Of a stretch of DNA of 64,000 nt, positions 43,663 through 51,902 are shown piece by piece. The translations under genes and the position numbers were made by a program. Location of the stretch: contig NZ_FNAI01000004.1 of the NCBI RefSeq assembly GCF_900101875.1, positions 186,001 to 250,000 of the forward strand, read 5' to 3'. This DNA comes from Mucilaginibacter pineti (GTDB lineage Bacteria; Bacteroidota; Bacteroidia; Sphingobacteriales; Sphingobacteriaceae). The number at the start of each line of letters is the position of its first letter. The first letter of the stretch is position 1. The notes beneath the pieces are model-generated. The model searched no databases. It was not told the DNA's origin and worked only from the letters and a program-made list of their open reading frames with translations.

Positions 43663-44089
43663 TAATTTCAGATAAAAAATTAATAGAAGCTACATCAACA
43701 AAAAATTCAAACCTAATGAGAATTTGCTGCAAATGGAAACGTTTTGCATTTTTTATTGTTGACCTACCAACCCACCGCCAAAAAGCCTCCTCAAAACCGG
43801 CTGACGGCGCGTGACAACCTACTGACGACGACTGACGCCCTACTGACGCCCGCTGACGGCTACTGACGAAATAAATTATCAACTTCAATAAGCCATGAAA
43901 AAACCGATATAAATCTTTACAATTGACGTTTTTAATTATATATTGACAACCAAAATCGTTAAAAAACAACAAATACATTAAAATAATTGCAAAAAATTTA
44001 AAATAATTTGCGTTTTTATCAAAAACACTTTATAAATTACATTTTTAAAAAATAACTGATTAATAAAATTCAAATCGCACTAATTTTCT
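43663..44089. other. Divergent intergenic region with a helically phased TGAC(G) array
   Basis: No gene. Seven TGAC words (six of them TGACG) begin at 43802, 43812, 43823, 43833, 43844, 43854 and 43864, that is every 10-11 bp. An eighth TGAC at 43760 is 42 bp (four turns) before the first. The rest, 43870-44089, is extremely A+T-rich. A minus-strand frame (43646-43978) that translates the array is not credible as a protein. This looks like a cooperative protein-binding or DNA-bending site for one or both of the divergent promoters. Confidence 0.6.
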
Positions 44090-45538
44090 ATGGAGGAATC
44101 AGCTTATTTTGACAAATACGACCCCATTAGCGGTGTTTGGGACGAAATGTATGGCGCAGATAACAATGTTCGTGAGCATTATCGCAAGGTAATTGAATAT
44201 ATTTCAAAAGAATCGGCGGATGACCTTAATAAAAAGGAAGAGCTGGCCAAAAGCCTTTTCATGAGCCAGGGCATCACCTTTACGGTGTACAATAGCGGCG
44301 AAGGGATAGAAAAAATATTCCCCTTTGATATCATCCCGCGCATCATCACAGCCAGCGAGTGGGCCTTTGTGGAAAAGGGTATAAAACAGCGACTTACAGC
44401 GCTAAACCTGTTCCTGAAAGACATTTATCATAACCAATTCATTGTAAAAGATGGCATAGTACCTATTGATATCATCTATTCGTGTCCCCATTTTCTGCGC
44501 GAAATGTACCAGTTAAAGGTGCCTTATGATATCTATGTACACATCTCCGGCATCGATCTTATCCGCGATGAGGATGGCACTTTCTATGTGCTGGAAGATA
44601 ACCTCCGCACCCCTTCCGGCGTAAGCTATATGCTTGAAAACCGGGAGATTACGAAACGCTTATTCCCCGATCTGCTGCCTCAGTGCGGCGTACGCAGCGT
44701 AACAGAATACCCTACAATATTGTATAAAAACCTGCTGGCACTATCGCCCAGACAGATCTCAAACCCTACTATAGTACTGCTTAGTCCGGGTATTTTTAAC
44801 TCGGCTTACTTTGAGCATACCACCCTCGCCCGCCTCATGGGTGTGGAGCTGGTGGAAGGCCGCGACCTGGTGGTAAATAACCACAAAGTATACATGAAAA
44901 CCACCACCGGCCTGCAACAGGTAGATGTTATCTACCGCCGGGTTGATGATGAATACCTTGATCCACTGGTATTTAACCCATCGAGTATGCTGGGCGTGGC
45001 TGGCATTATGGGTGCTTACCGTAAGGGCAATGTTGCCATTGTAAACGCCATTGGCACCGGCGTAGCCGATGATAAAGCGGTTTACGTATACGTGCCCGAC
45101 ATGATAAAATACTACCTTAACGAGGAGCCTATACTTAAAAATGTACCTACCCACCAGCTTGGTAACCGGGATGAGCGCGATTACGTGTTTAAAAACCTCA
45201 ATAAAATGGTGGTTAAAAAAACCAATGGCAGCGGCGGCTACGGCATGCTGATGGGGCATGCGGCCTCTGAACAGGAAATTGACGACTATAAAAAAGAGAT
45301 CCTGAAAGATCCGCGCAACTTTATAGCGCAGCCAACAATTAGCCTTTCGGCGGCGCCATGCTATATGCAAAACTCCCTTAAACCCCGCCGCATCGACCTG
45401 AGGCCCTACGCTTTATATGGACCAGATGGCATAGAAATAGTACCAGGCGGATTAACCCGTGTGGCCCTTAAAGAAGGTTCATTGGTGGTAAACAGTTCGC
45501 AGGGAGGCGGCAGTAAGGATACATGGGTGCTAGCGTAA
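44090..45538 (+). CDS. Circularly permuted ATP-grasp type 2 protein
   Basis: 482 aa. Characteristic segments of the CP_ATPgrasp_2 family: FPFDIIPRIITASEWAFVEKG (about 83-103), NLFLKDIYHNQFIVKDGI, YVLEDNLRTPSGVSYMLENR, and a C-terminal KKTNGSGGYGMLMG nucleotide-binding loop with RIDLRPYAL. First of three genes with an alpha-E protein and a transglutaminase-like protein. This association has been predicted in comparative genomics to make or modify small peptides via ATP-dependent amide ligation. Cytoplasmic; substrates unknown. Confidence 0.92.
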   Translation: MEESAYFDKYDPISGVWDEMYGADNNVREHYRKVIEYISKESADDLNKKEELAKSLFMSQGITFTVYNSGEGIEKIFPFDIIPRIITASEWAFVEKGIKQRLTALNLFLKDIYHNQFIVKDGIVPIDIIYSCPHFLREMYQLKVPYDIYVHISGIDLIRDEDGTFYVLEDNLRTPSGVSYMLENREITKRLFPDLLPQCGVRSVTEYPTILYKNLLALSPRQISNPTIVLLSPGIFNSAYFEHTTLARLMGVELVEGRDLVVNNHKVYMKTTTGLQQVDVIYRRVDDEYLDPLVFNPSSMLGVAGIMGAYRKGNVAIVNAIGTGVADDKAVYVYVPDMIKYYLNEEPILKNVPTHQLGNRDERDYVFKNLNKMVVKKTNGSGGYGMLMGHAASEQEIDDYKKEILKDPRNFIAQPTISLSAAPCYMQNSLKPRRIDLRPYALYGPDGIEIVPGGLTRVALKEGSLVVNSSQGGGSKDTWVLA

Positions 45539-45540
45539 GC

Positions 45541-45728
45541 CCCCCGGCCCCCTAAAGGGGGAGGGAAGAAAGATAAAAGACGAAGGACAAAAAGAAAAAG
45601 GACCAATAACACCCAACTTCGAATTTTGAATAATGAACACCGAAGTAAAATTTATTTCATTATTCGATGTTGGAAATTCGATATTCAATATTAAAATCAT
45701 TCCCCCTTCAGGGGGTTAGGGGGCTCAT
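45541..45728. repeat. Repeats between the ATP-grasp and alpha-E genes
   Basis: 'ccccctaaagggggaggg' (45547-45565) faces 'cccccttcagggggttaggg' (45704-45723) at the two ends. An AT-rich 'gaattttgaataatga' / 'tcattattcgatg' inverted pair lies between (about 45620-45690). The operon therefore contains a long potential hairpin between its first two genes. Confidence 0.65.
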
Positions 45729-46664
45729 ATGTTAAGCAGGGTTGCAGCAAGTTTTTATTGGTTAAGCCGTTACATTGAACGAAGCGATGGTATGTTGCGC
45801 ATGTTAAAAATTAATTACGCCTCATCGCAGGATACGGTTCAGGAATTTACATGGGAACCCGTGATCAGGATTTTTGCCGGCTTGGATGAGGCTGAGGCTG
45901 ATAAGCTGGATAATGATAGCCGATCGGTATTAAAATACATGGTTACGGGTAAGAATAATCCCAATTCCATCCTTAACATTATCACATTGGCGCGTGAAAA
46001 CGCCCGTGGTGTACAGGAACACATCACCAAGGATCTTTGGCAATGCCTTAACGAGTATTACCATACGGTGAAAGATTCGCGCCTGGAACGCTCCCTGCAG
46101 CGTGAGGACCCCATTGGCGTACTTGATGTTTTGATAAAACAGGTAATGCTTTATTACGGCACTGTGGAGATCACGATGGAGCGTGGCGAGGGACGAAGCT
46201 TTATGAACATAGGTAAATACCTGGAACGCGCGATTCAATCGGTGGACATCCTGGATACTAAATTTAGCTCGATAAGTGATAACCCCGATCTGCTAACCGA
46301 TACTACTTATTGGAAACACCTGTTGCTTTCTTTAGGCGGCTATGAACTGTACCTTAAAACCTATCGTGAAGGCTTTGAGGCTGAAAACGTGCTGGAGCAG
46401 GTGGTTTTAAACAATGACTTTCCGCGGTCGGTTATTTACTCGGTTAATAATATCCAGCGCTATTTCGACAGGTTAAAAAACGATACCAACGTTGACAATT
46501 ACCGGGAAATGTCGTTCCAGATAGGGCGATTGCAAAGCCGGATCAAATACAGTTCGGTAAGGAGTATAAGAGCCGAAGGGCTGCATGTTTTCCTTTCGCA
46601 AATACGAACGGAACTTTATGGAGTAGGTAATTCCCTTAACGAGTACTACTTCGCAAACTCATAA
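45729..46664 (+). CDS. Alpha-E domain protein
   Basis: 311 aa, almost wholly alpha-helical. The N-terminal signature LSRVAASFYWLSRYIERSDG (about 2-21, MLSR..WxxRYxER) and the paired later motif FMNIGKYLERAIQSVDILD are diagnostic of alpha-E proteins. The family is found almost only beside circularly permuted ATP-grasp and transglutaminase genes, as here. Its molecular role is unknown; it may hold or present the substrate of the ligase. Confidence 0.92.
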   Translation: MLSRVAASFYWLSRYIERSDGMLRMLKINYASSQDTVQEFTWEPVIRIFAGLDEAEADKLDNDSRSVLKYMVTGKNNPNSILNIITLARENARGVQEHITKDLWQCLNEYYHTVKDSRLERSLQREDPIGVLDVLIKQVMLYYGTVEITMERGEGRSFMNIGKYLERAIQSVDILDTKFSSISDNPDLLTDTTYWKHLLLSLGGYELYLKTYREGFEAENVLEQVVLNNDFPRSVIYSVNNIQRYFDRLKNDTNVDNYREMSFQIGRLQSRIKYSSVRSIRAEGLHVFLSQIRTELYGVGNSLNEYYFANS

Positions 46665-46790
46665 TTTCAATTTGAAAATTTGAGGATGATAATATTAACC
46701 CAATTTGAAATAAGATGAGTTGAAAACATAGTGAGTTGCAAAAGGCATCTTCAAATTTTCAAATCATCAAATCACTTAATTTAAAACATC
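46665..46790. repeat. Iterated 'tttgaaaatttga' words, inverted
   Basis: CAATTTGAAAATTTGAGGAT (about 46670-46689) faces ATCTTCAAATTTTCAAATCA (about 46747-46767). A related block is at 51520-51610. Here it separates the alpha-E gene from the transglutaminase gene. Confidence 0.65.
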
Positions 46791-47759
46791 GTGCCTGAAT
46801 TTAAAATACAACATGTAACCAAATACACCTACGAGGGCCTGGTGCGCGATAGTGCTAACCAGATCATCTTATTCCCTATAAAGGATGAGTATCAGGATGT
46901 AATAAAACAGGAATTGCATATTACCGGTAATCCTGTTGTTGATACTCATATTGATTATTATGGCAATGAGGTAGGCAGCTTTACTTACAGCGATAAGCAC
47001 TCGGTAATGCTTATTAACTCACGACTTAGCGTTGTTACCAAACAGCGCCCCTTGCCTGTAAATGATATTTTCCCCGAGCAGCAATGGGAATACCTGAAAC
47101 AGATTCAATACATGGTGCCTTACATTGATTTTCTGAAACAGGAATATTTTGAAGGCCTGCCCGACCTGCAGGAAATTGTGAACAAGGAGCGACTGATGGA
47201 CGAAACTCCATTTCAGATAGCCTTGCGTTTTTGTAGTTATGTATATCAGAATTTTGAATACATAAAAGGCGTTACCACAGTTGAAACCACTTTAGATGAG
47301 GTTTGGAAGTTAAAAGCAGGTGTTTGCCAGGATTTTGCCCACATTTTAATGGTGATGCTGCGCTTGCTAAAAATACCGGCCCGATATGTAAGCGGCTATA
47401 TATGCACCCATAGCAGCGCCATGCGCGGCGAAGGTGCCACCCATGCCTGGGCCGAAGCCTATATTCCGGATTACGGCTGGCTGGGTATCGACCCTACAAA
47501 TAACTGTATAGCCAATGATACTCATGTACGCCTTGCGGTAGGTCGTAATTTTTCTGATTGTTCGCCGGTAAAGGGAGTTTATAAAGGCTCATCGGGCCAT
47601 AAACTTGAGGTTGCCGTAAACGTTGAAGATGAAAATGGATCGCCTTACGAAGATAAGGCTATTCATGACGCCCCGGTGTTACAAGCCGTAACTGAACTTT
47701 CAAAAAACAGCTACCAACGATATATGGAGATAGTTCAGCAGCAACAACAGCAACAATGA
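46791..47759 (+). CDS. Transglutaminase-like cysteine peptidase/amidase (with N-terminal bacterial extension)
   Basis: 322 aa, GTG start. N-terminal beta-rich region (FKIQHVTKYTYEGLVRDS, typical 'bact_transglut_N'), then the catalytic core with Cys179 in LKAGVCQDFAH, His in GATHAWAEAYIPDYGW and Asp in GIDPTN. The end is a run of seven glutamines encoded by CAG/CAA repeats directly before the stop, possibly length-variable. Third gene of the ATP-grasp/alpha-E cluster, where such enzymes are thought to hydrolyse or exchange the amide bonds made by the ligase. Confidence 0.92.
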   Translation: MPEFKIQHVTKYTYEGLVRDSANQIILFPIKDEYQDVIKQELHITGNPVVDTHIDYYGNEVGSFTYSDKHSVMLINSRLSVVTKQRPLPVNDIFPEQQWEYLKQIQYMVPYIDFLKQEYFEGLPDLQEIVNKERLMDETPFQIALRFCSYVYQNFEYIKGVTTVETTLDEVWKLKAGVCQDFAHILMVMLRLLKIPARYVSGYICTHSSAMRGEGATHAWAEAYIPDYGWLGIDPTNNCIANDTHVRLAVGRNFSDCSPVKGVYKGSSGHKLEVAVNVEDENGSPYEDKAIHDAPVLQAVTELSKNSYQRYMEIVQQQQQQQ

Positions 47760-47935
47760 TGTGCAGGTGTGCAGATTTCAGATGATTGATTTTTATTTTC
47801 TTTGATAAGAAAAAATGCTTGGGGTATTTACCTTATCAGTTCAATACCCCAAGCATTTTTTATCTGCACATTTGAAATCTGTAATTTGCACATCTGTAAT
47901 CTGCACATTTGAAATCTATAATCTGCACATCTGAT
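47757..47935. repeat. Iterated 'tctgcacatctgaaat' words around a strong hairpin
   Basis: Words GATGTGCAGGTGTGCAG (47757-47773) face several CTGCACATTTGAAATC words (47865-47935). In the centre is a perfect 18-bp stem, AAAAATGCTTGGGGTATT (47811-47828) against 47843-47860, which should terminate transcription from both sides of this convergent gene pair. Confidence 0.85.
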
Positions 47936-48423
47936 TACACTTTCTTCAACGCTGTCATCAGATCCGGTATTTTGGGCACCTTTTCAAATGTCTGAGATAA
48001 CTTGCCGTTCTTGTCGTAAATAGCAATGTATGGGGTATTGTGTACATTGTAATACTTCTGTACAAAATAGGTATAACCTTCTGTTCCAATGGTTATGTTA
48101 TGGTATTTAGCCAGGTCAAAATCACGCTGAAAAACCTGTATTGCTTTAAGCTGCAACACAAAAGTGATCATCACAATTTGCACATCTTTTAACTTTGGCA
48201 ATTCCGATTTCATGTCATACATCAGGTGTTGGCAATGACTGCAATCCGGGGCGAAGTAAATCACCATCACTGACTTATGCTTATTAAGATTGGCCGGGGT
48301 AACATAAACACTATCAGTAGTTAATATATGATACGGAGGAATGGTGGTTTTACCAACCGGACTTTGCGCCTGGCTACAGCCCGCGGTAATAATTAAACAA
48401 AGCAGTAAGTATATTTTTTTCAT
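47935..48423 (-). CDS. Thioredoxin-like lipoprotein
   Basis: 162 aa from ATG 48423; a second ATG at 48432 adds three residues. Lipobox ITAGC near residues 13-17 after a hydrophobic stretch, so probably membrane-anchored in the periplasm. The thioredoxin-fold active site is CSHC in YFAPDCSHCQHLMYDM, with a cis-Pro candidate in HNTPYIAIYD. Resembles TlpA/ResA-like thiol-disulfide proteins with an unusual CSHC dipeptide. It converges on the transglutaminase gene. Confidence 0.85.
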   Translation of the reverse strand: MKKIYLLLCLIITAGCSQAQSPVGKTTIPPYHILTTDSVYVTPANLNKHKSVMVIYFAPDCSHCQHLMYDMKSELPKLKDVQIVMITFVLQLKAIQVFQRDFDLAKYHNITIGTEGYTYFVQKYYNVHNTPYIAIYDKNGKLSQTFEKVPKIPDLMTALKKV

Positions 48424-48465
48424 TGTATTCATATAAACTTTCGTTAAAGCATAGTTACGATATTT

Positions 48466-49485
48466 TTAACTTTCCAGCAATTCTATCTGCCAGGCAATAT
48501 GCTCTTCAGTTACAGGGAATAACGCGTTTTCACGCACTGTATGATAAACGGCCTCAAATAAACCGTTATAATTACCTTTATCTGACGGTACCCATTCTAC
48601 AGTTTTACTATTATCGGCGCCCATCAGCACCAGTTTGCCTTCGCTTCCCGCCGGCTCAATACCAAATTCCGGATCGTCGGGCATCATTCCGGCATCCAGT
48701 TGTGCTTCCTGTACATCGGTACGTAATTTCACAAAACTCCCAAGCGTTCCGTGAATAACAAAACCTGGCAGTGCTTCGGCTATAAGCAAACCCGATGTAA
48801 GGTAAACATGTAGCTGGTTTGGATAAGTTAAATGAATGTTGAAATAGTCATCAACCTGTGAACCTGGCCTGTGCGTGGCAGTAGTTTTTATGTAGCTCAA
48901 CGGCCGACCAAAAACACTAATGGCATTGTCTACAAGATGTGCGCCTAAATCATACGTTAGCCCATTACCCGGTGTACCCTTAGTTTCCTTGAATTGCTTT
49001 ACGCCGATAGGCATCCGGTACCTATCCAACCGAAAATGAACCTCGATCAATTCACCAAGCCGGCCACTTTCAATAACTTCCTTAACAGATATAAAGCCGC
49101 TATCGTACCGGCGGTTTTGATAAACCATCACCTTCAGGCCAAGCTTTTTACTCAGATCAAATAAGGCCTTTACCTCGGCAGATGTAACCGCAGCCGGTTT
49201 TTCAATTAGTACATGTTTGCCGGCATTAAGGGCCTGTATGGCGTAATCAAAATGGGTATTGTTGGGCGTGTTAACTACAATGAGTTCTATCTCGGCATCG
49301 GCCAGTAACTCATCTATGGCGTTATAACTTATTACATCCGGATATTTTTTGACTGCTTTTTTTTCATGGCGCTCAACCACCGCCTTAAAGGTAAATCCCG
49401 GATTGGTGGTTAAAAACGGGGCATGGAATACCCTGCCCGACATGCCGTAGGCCATAAGCCCAGTTACTATTGGTTTTGCTGACAT
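48466..49485 (-). CDS. Gfo/Idh/MocA-family oxidoreductase
   Basis: 339 aa. N-terminal Rossmann domain (about 1-120) with GLMAYGMSGRVFHAPFL replacing the usual GxGxxG, then ELIVVNTPNNTHFDYAIQAL and VLIEKPAAVTSAE (the EKP signature, K in catalysis). The C-terminal alpha/beta domain has LTYDLGAHLVDNAISVFG, the family's catalytic D/H. Probable NAD(P)-dependent sugar or inositol dehydrogenase. Its substrate is unknown. Monocistronic. Confidence 0.9.
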   Translation of the reverse strand: MSAKPIVTGLMAYGMSGRVFHAPFLTTNPGFTFKAVVERHEKKAVKKYPDVISYNAIDELLADAEIELIVVNTPNNTHFDYAIQALNAGKHVLIEKPAAVTSAEVKALFDLSKKLGLKVMVYQNRRYDSGFISVKEVIESGRLGELIEVHFRLDRYRMPIGVKQFKETKGTPGNGLTYDLGAHLVDNAISVFGRPLSYIKTTATHRPGSQVDDYFNIHLTYPNQLHVYLTSGLLIAEALPGFVIHGTLGSFVKLRTDVQEAQLDAGMMPDDPEFGIEPAGSEGKLVLMGADNSKTVEWVPSDKGNYNGLFEAVYHTVRENALFPVTEEHIAWQIELLES

Positions 49486-49620
49486 AGTGTTTTACGTAGG
49501 TAATCTTCCGTCAAACTTGAGAAAAAGATTTTAGTTTGATGAATTAAGCTGCAATTAAATACAATTTAATCTAAAATATCATTTTATATGGGTCAATACA
49601 AGCCGCCTTACAAAAAAAAA

Positions 49621-49645
49621 GGGGGGAGATAAATTATCTCCCCCC
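49621..49645 (-). terminator. Intrinsic terminator of the DUF4142 gene
   Basis: GGGGGGAGATA (49621-49631) pairs with TATCTCCCCCC (49635-49645). A run of ten A on the plus strand (T on the minus strand) at 49611-49620 completes a terminator for minus-strand transcription. Confidence 0.9.
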
Positions 49646-49670
49646 TTCAGTCGCGTTAAATAAACGCTGA

Positions 49671-50276
49671 TTATTTCATGCCTTTTTTGATAGCTTCAAT
49701 TTCGGCCAGGTGCCCTTTTATGGTAGGTAATGTTTTTTCGGCAAAAGCTTTTAAATCAGCGTCCTTGCCGTTTTTAACAAAATCTTCAAACATTGAGATC
49801 GTTTTTTTATGTCCGTCGACCATTGCATCAACATAGGCTTTATCAAAGTCGCTTGCTGATTTAGCAGCTAAATCGGCTTTCATCTTTTGATGGTCGGTAT
49901 CTGGTTCAGTTGGCAGGGTGATGTTTTTCTTTTTAGCTATTTCCATCAGCTCAGCATTTGCTTTTCCATGATCTGTAACCATCATTGCTGCAAATTCTTT
50001 CACTTTGGCATTAATGGCTTTTTGTGAAGCCAGTTCGCCTACTGCTACTTCGGCCATTCCGCCATTGGCAGCCGAGGTCGCAAATTTAGCGTCGTCTTTA
50101 TCAACTGCAATACCGGTTACGCCAGTGGTTGTAGTATCTTTTACTTTGTTCACACTGTCGGCTGTGTCCTTAACTGCACCTGTACTGTCGGTACTGCCGC
50201 TTTTGCCGCCGCCTTTACAGGCCTGGAACGATAAGGCAGCAATTGCCATCATCGCTATTAAACTTAATTTTTTCAT
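49671..50276 (-). CDS. DUF4142 lipoprotein
   Basis: 201 aa. Lipoprotein signal MKKLSLIAMMAIAALSFQAC (lipobox FQAC), then a Gly/Ser/Thr/Lys-rich linker. The DUF4142 helical bundle follows: SAANGGMAEVAVGELASQKA, VKEFAAMMVTDHGKANAELM, YVDAMVDGHKKTISMFE, which is a ferritin-like four-helix pattern with DH/GH histidines. Typical of periplasmic/outer-membrane stress-linked proteins in Bacteroidota and proteobacteria; function not settled. Confidence 0.9.
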   Translation of the reverse strand: MKKLSLIAMMAIAALSFQACKGGGKSGSTDSTGAVKDTADSVNKVKDTTTTGVTGIAVDKDDAKFATSAANGGMAEVAVGELASQKAINAKVKEFAAMMVTDHGKANAELMEIAKKKNITLPTEPDTDHQKMKADLAAKSASDFDKAYVDAMVDGHKKTISMFEDFVKNGKDADLKAFAEKTLPTIKGHLAEIEAIKKGMK

Positions 50277-50339
50277 GGTGATGTTTTATATTGTTTTTAT
50301 AGTTAACAATTTTTACACAAATAGGTTTTATTTTCTTAT

Positions 50340-50480
50340 TTGTAAAGCCTCACCCCTGCCCTCTCCAAAGGAGAGGGAGTAAGAAGCTAAGTTTAAAAAT
50401 GCAGCTTTAAACTATTCAAATCAAAAGTCCTCTCCTTTGGAGAGGATTATTACATGAGGGCTTCGCCGTTTAGGTGAGGC
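50340..50480. repeat. Inverted pair of dispersed repeats before gcvH
   Basis: No gene in 50277-50636. 'cctcacccctgccctctcc' (50348-50384) faces 'tcctctcctttggagagg' and 'gtttaggtgaggc' (50430-50480). The left side (50277-50340) is the leader of the DUF4142 gene, the right side (50480-50636) holds the gcvH promoter. Confidence 0.7.
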
Positions 50481-50586
50481 TAACCTTCCGGTGAAGCCAA
50501 AAACAACACAAACGTTTGCAAAACAACACCAGCTTAATTTTCTATTATGACCGTTTAAAACCCCGTTTTAACACACCGAAAAAATG

Positions 50587-50616
50587 TTGTACTACCCTAA
50601 AGTTTTATTATTTTTG
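50587..50616 (+). promoter_or_regulatory. Bacteroidota-type promoter of gcvH
   Basis: TTG (50587-50589) is 19 bp before TATTTTTG (50609-50616), an exact match to the TTTG-N19-TAnnTTTG pattern apart from the first T. Predicted start near 50623, giving a leader of about 14 nt. Confidence 0.55.
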
Positions 50617-50636
50617 AACACATTAAAATTAACAAC

Positions 50637-51017
50637 ATGAATTTTCCCGCTGAATTAAAATACACTAAAGACCACGAGTGGATAAAAGTTGAAGGCAATG
50701 TAGCAACCGTAGGCATTACCGAATTTGCACAAAGCGAGCTTGGCGATATTGTTTACATTGATATTGCTTCCTTAGGGAAAGAAGTTGGCAAGGATGAGGT
50801 TTTCGGTACAGTTGAAGCCGTTAAAACCGTATCTGACCTGTTTATGCCGGTTGCCGGAACTGTTAGCGAGCTAAACCCCGCCCTTAACAATGAGCCCGAA
50901 CTGGTAAACTCTGATCCGTATGGCGAAGGCTGGATGGTAAAGATCACACTTTCTGATCCATCATCTGTTGATGAGCTTTTATCGGCCGATGATTATAAAG
51001 CCGTTATTGGCGCTTAA
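50637..51017 (+). CDS. gcvH: Glycine cleavage system H protein
   Basis: 126 aa. Starts [20 protein letters not shown], with the lipoylation motif [13 protein letters not shown] where K63 is the lipoyl lysine. C-terminal YGEGWMVKI matches GcvH. It shuttles the aminomethyl group between P, T and L proteins, none of which is in this window. The next gene (VanZ-like) starts at the base following the stop. Confidence 0.95.
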   Translation: MNFPAELKYTKDHEWIKVEGNVATVGITEFAQSELGDIVYIDIASLGKEVGKDEVFGTVEAVKTVSDLFMPVAGTVSELNPALNNEPELVNSDPYGEGWMVKITLSDPSSVDELLSADDYKAVIGA

Positions 51018-51413
51018 ATGGTATCAACACTAAAATATCACGGGCCCGCAATTTTGTGGGCCTTATTTATTTTAATTATTTGCTCTGTTGACCTGAGCGC
51101 TGCCGGCGAATCGACTGCTTTTTTTCCCGGATTTGATAAACTAACACATTGCGGTTTGTTTTTTACAATGGTAGTATTATGCTGTAATGGCATTATCAGG
51201 CAACAAAAACCCAAATCATTCTCGTATAAACAGGCACTGGTAGTGATGGTCGCTTTTGGTTTATTTGGCGGATTAATAGAGATACTGCAATTAGAGGTCT
51301 TTACCTGGCGCGATGCCGATTGGAACGATCTATTTTGCGATGTATTGGGTGTATGTATGGGAATGTTTGGTGTTATGCTCACCGTTACAGCAATGAGTCA
51401 TGAAAAAAAGTAG
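51018..51413 (+). CDS. VanZ-family membrane protein
   Basis: 131 aa, about four membrane helices. KLTHCGLFFTMVVLC (about 40-54), FGLFGGLIEILQL (about 77-89) and DADWNDLFCDVLGVCMG match the VanZ-like pattern (K-x-xH, EhxQ, D-x-xDhhxNxhG). The family confers low-level teicoplanin resistance in Enterococcus, but the Bacteroidota members have no known role. It abuts gcvH without a gap, and its 3' end overlaps a small lipoprotein gene by 14 bp. Confidence 0.88.
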   Translation: MVSTLKYHGPAILWALFILIICSVDLSAAGESTAFFPGFDKLTHCGLFFTMVVLCCNGIIRQQKPKSFSYKQALVVMVAFGLFGGLIEILQLEVFTWRDADWNDLFCDVLGVCMGMFGVMLTVTAMSHEKK

Positions 51414-51543
51414 ATTTTTAATAATAGTAGCAGCTATGCTAATCGGCAGCATATCATCATGCGGTATATTTCATAAAGGCTGTGGCTGCCCGCATTTTGG
51501 CGTTATAAAAACAATTCCATTTGAAAATTTGAATATGTGCTAA
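51400..51543 (+). CDS. 47-residue cysteine-rich lipoprotein
   Basis: ATG 51400 overlaps the VanZ-like gene by 14 bp. The product has a lipoprotein signal (MKKSRFLIIVAAMLIGSISS then Cys21) and a short mature peptide with a CGCPHFG motif (Cys28, Cys30) and a final Cys47. The last ten residues are encoded by the 'tttgaaaatttgaatatg' repeat, so the native C-terminus may be shorter or replaced. Small lipoproteins with a Cys-x-Cys-Pro motif are common next to vanZ/gcvH in this family; role unknown. Confidence 0.6.
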   Translation: MKKSRFLIIVAAMLIGSISSCGIFHKGCGCPHFGVIKTIPFENLNMC

Positions 51544-51610
51544 TTTGAATATGTCATCAGATTTCAATAAATAGCTTTATTCATTTTCAAATCTTCAAAT
51601 TGTCAAATCA
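51520..51610. repeat. Iterated 'tttgaaaatttga' words, inverted
   Basis: TTTGAAAATTTGAATATG (51521-51538) and ATTTGAATATGTCATCAG face TTTTCAAATCTTCAAATTG (51583-51601). It lies between the small lipoprotein gene and feoA. Related to 46665-46790. Confidence 0.7.
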
Positions 51611-51674
51611 AGCTTCATTCTTATTTGGATTTAATATAAATAAGCTTACATTTGCTCTGGTTAAAAAACACACG

Positions 51675-51890
51675 ATGAAGCTTTCACAACTTGAAATAGG
51701 CGAAACAGGAATTGTAAAGGAGTTTACCGATCTTGAAATGTCGGTAAAATTGATGGAAATGGGTTGTTTACCAGGCGAAGAAGTAAGAATTTCGCGTATT
51801 GCTCCCCTCGGCGATCCTATCGCAATTCACGTTTCGGGTTACCAGTTAAGCCTGCGTAGATTTGAAGCCTCCACCATTATTTTGCAGTAG
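51675..51890 (+). CDS. feoA: Ferrous iron transport protein A
   Basis: 71 aa from ATG 51675 (MKLSQLEIGETGIVKEF). An in-frame start at 51600 would add 25 residues of repeat-derived sequence, so it is rejected. SH3-like FeoA pattern with KLMEMGCLPGEEVRISRIAPLGDPIAI and LSLRRFEASTI. It supports or regulates FeoB at the inner membrane. Separated from feoB by 12 bp. Confidence 0.92.
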   Translation: MKLSQLEIGETGIVKEFTDLEMSVKLMEMGCLPGEEVRISRIAPLGDPIAIHVSGYQLSLRRFEASTIILQ

Positions 51891-51902
51891 TTTTTGTAAG
51901 CA

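Noticed and set aside
43802..43869. Possible CRISPR-like array because of regular spacing
   Set aside because: Unit length is 10-11 bp with 5-6 bp spacers, far below CRISPR repeat and spacer sizes, and no cas genes occur in the window.
43646..43978. Minus-strand open frame of 110 codons across the phased TGAC array
   Set aside because: Its repetitive Ser/Arg/Val sequence is just the translation of the array, the rest is AT-rich intergenic sequence, and it overlaps the start of the SNF2 gene.
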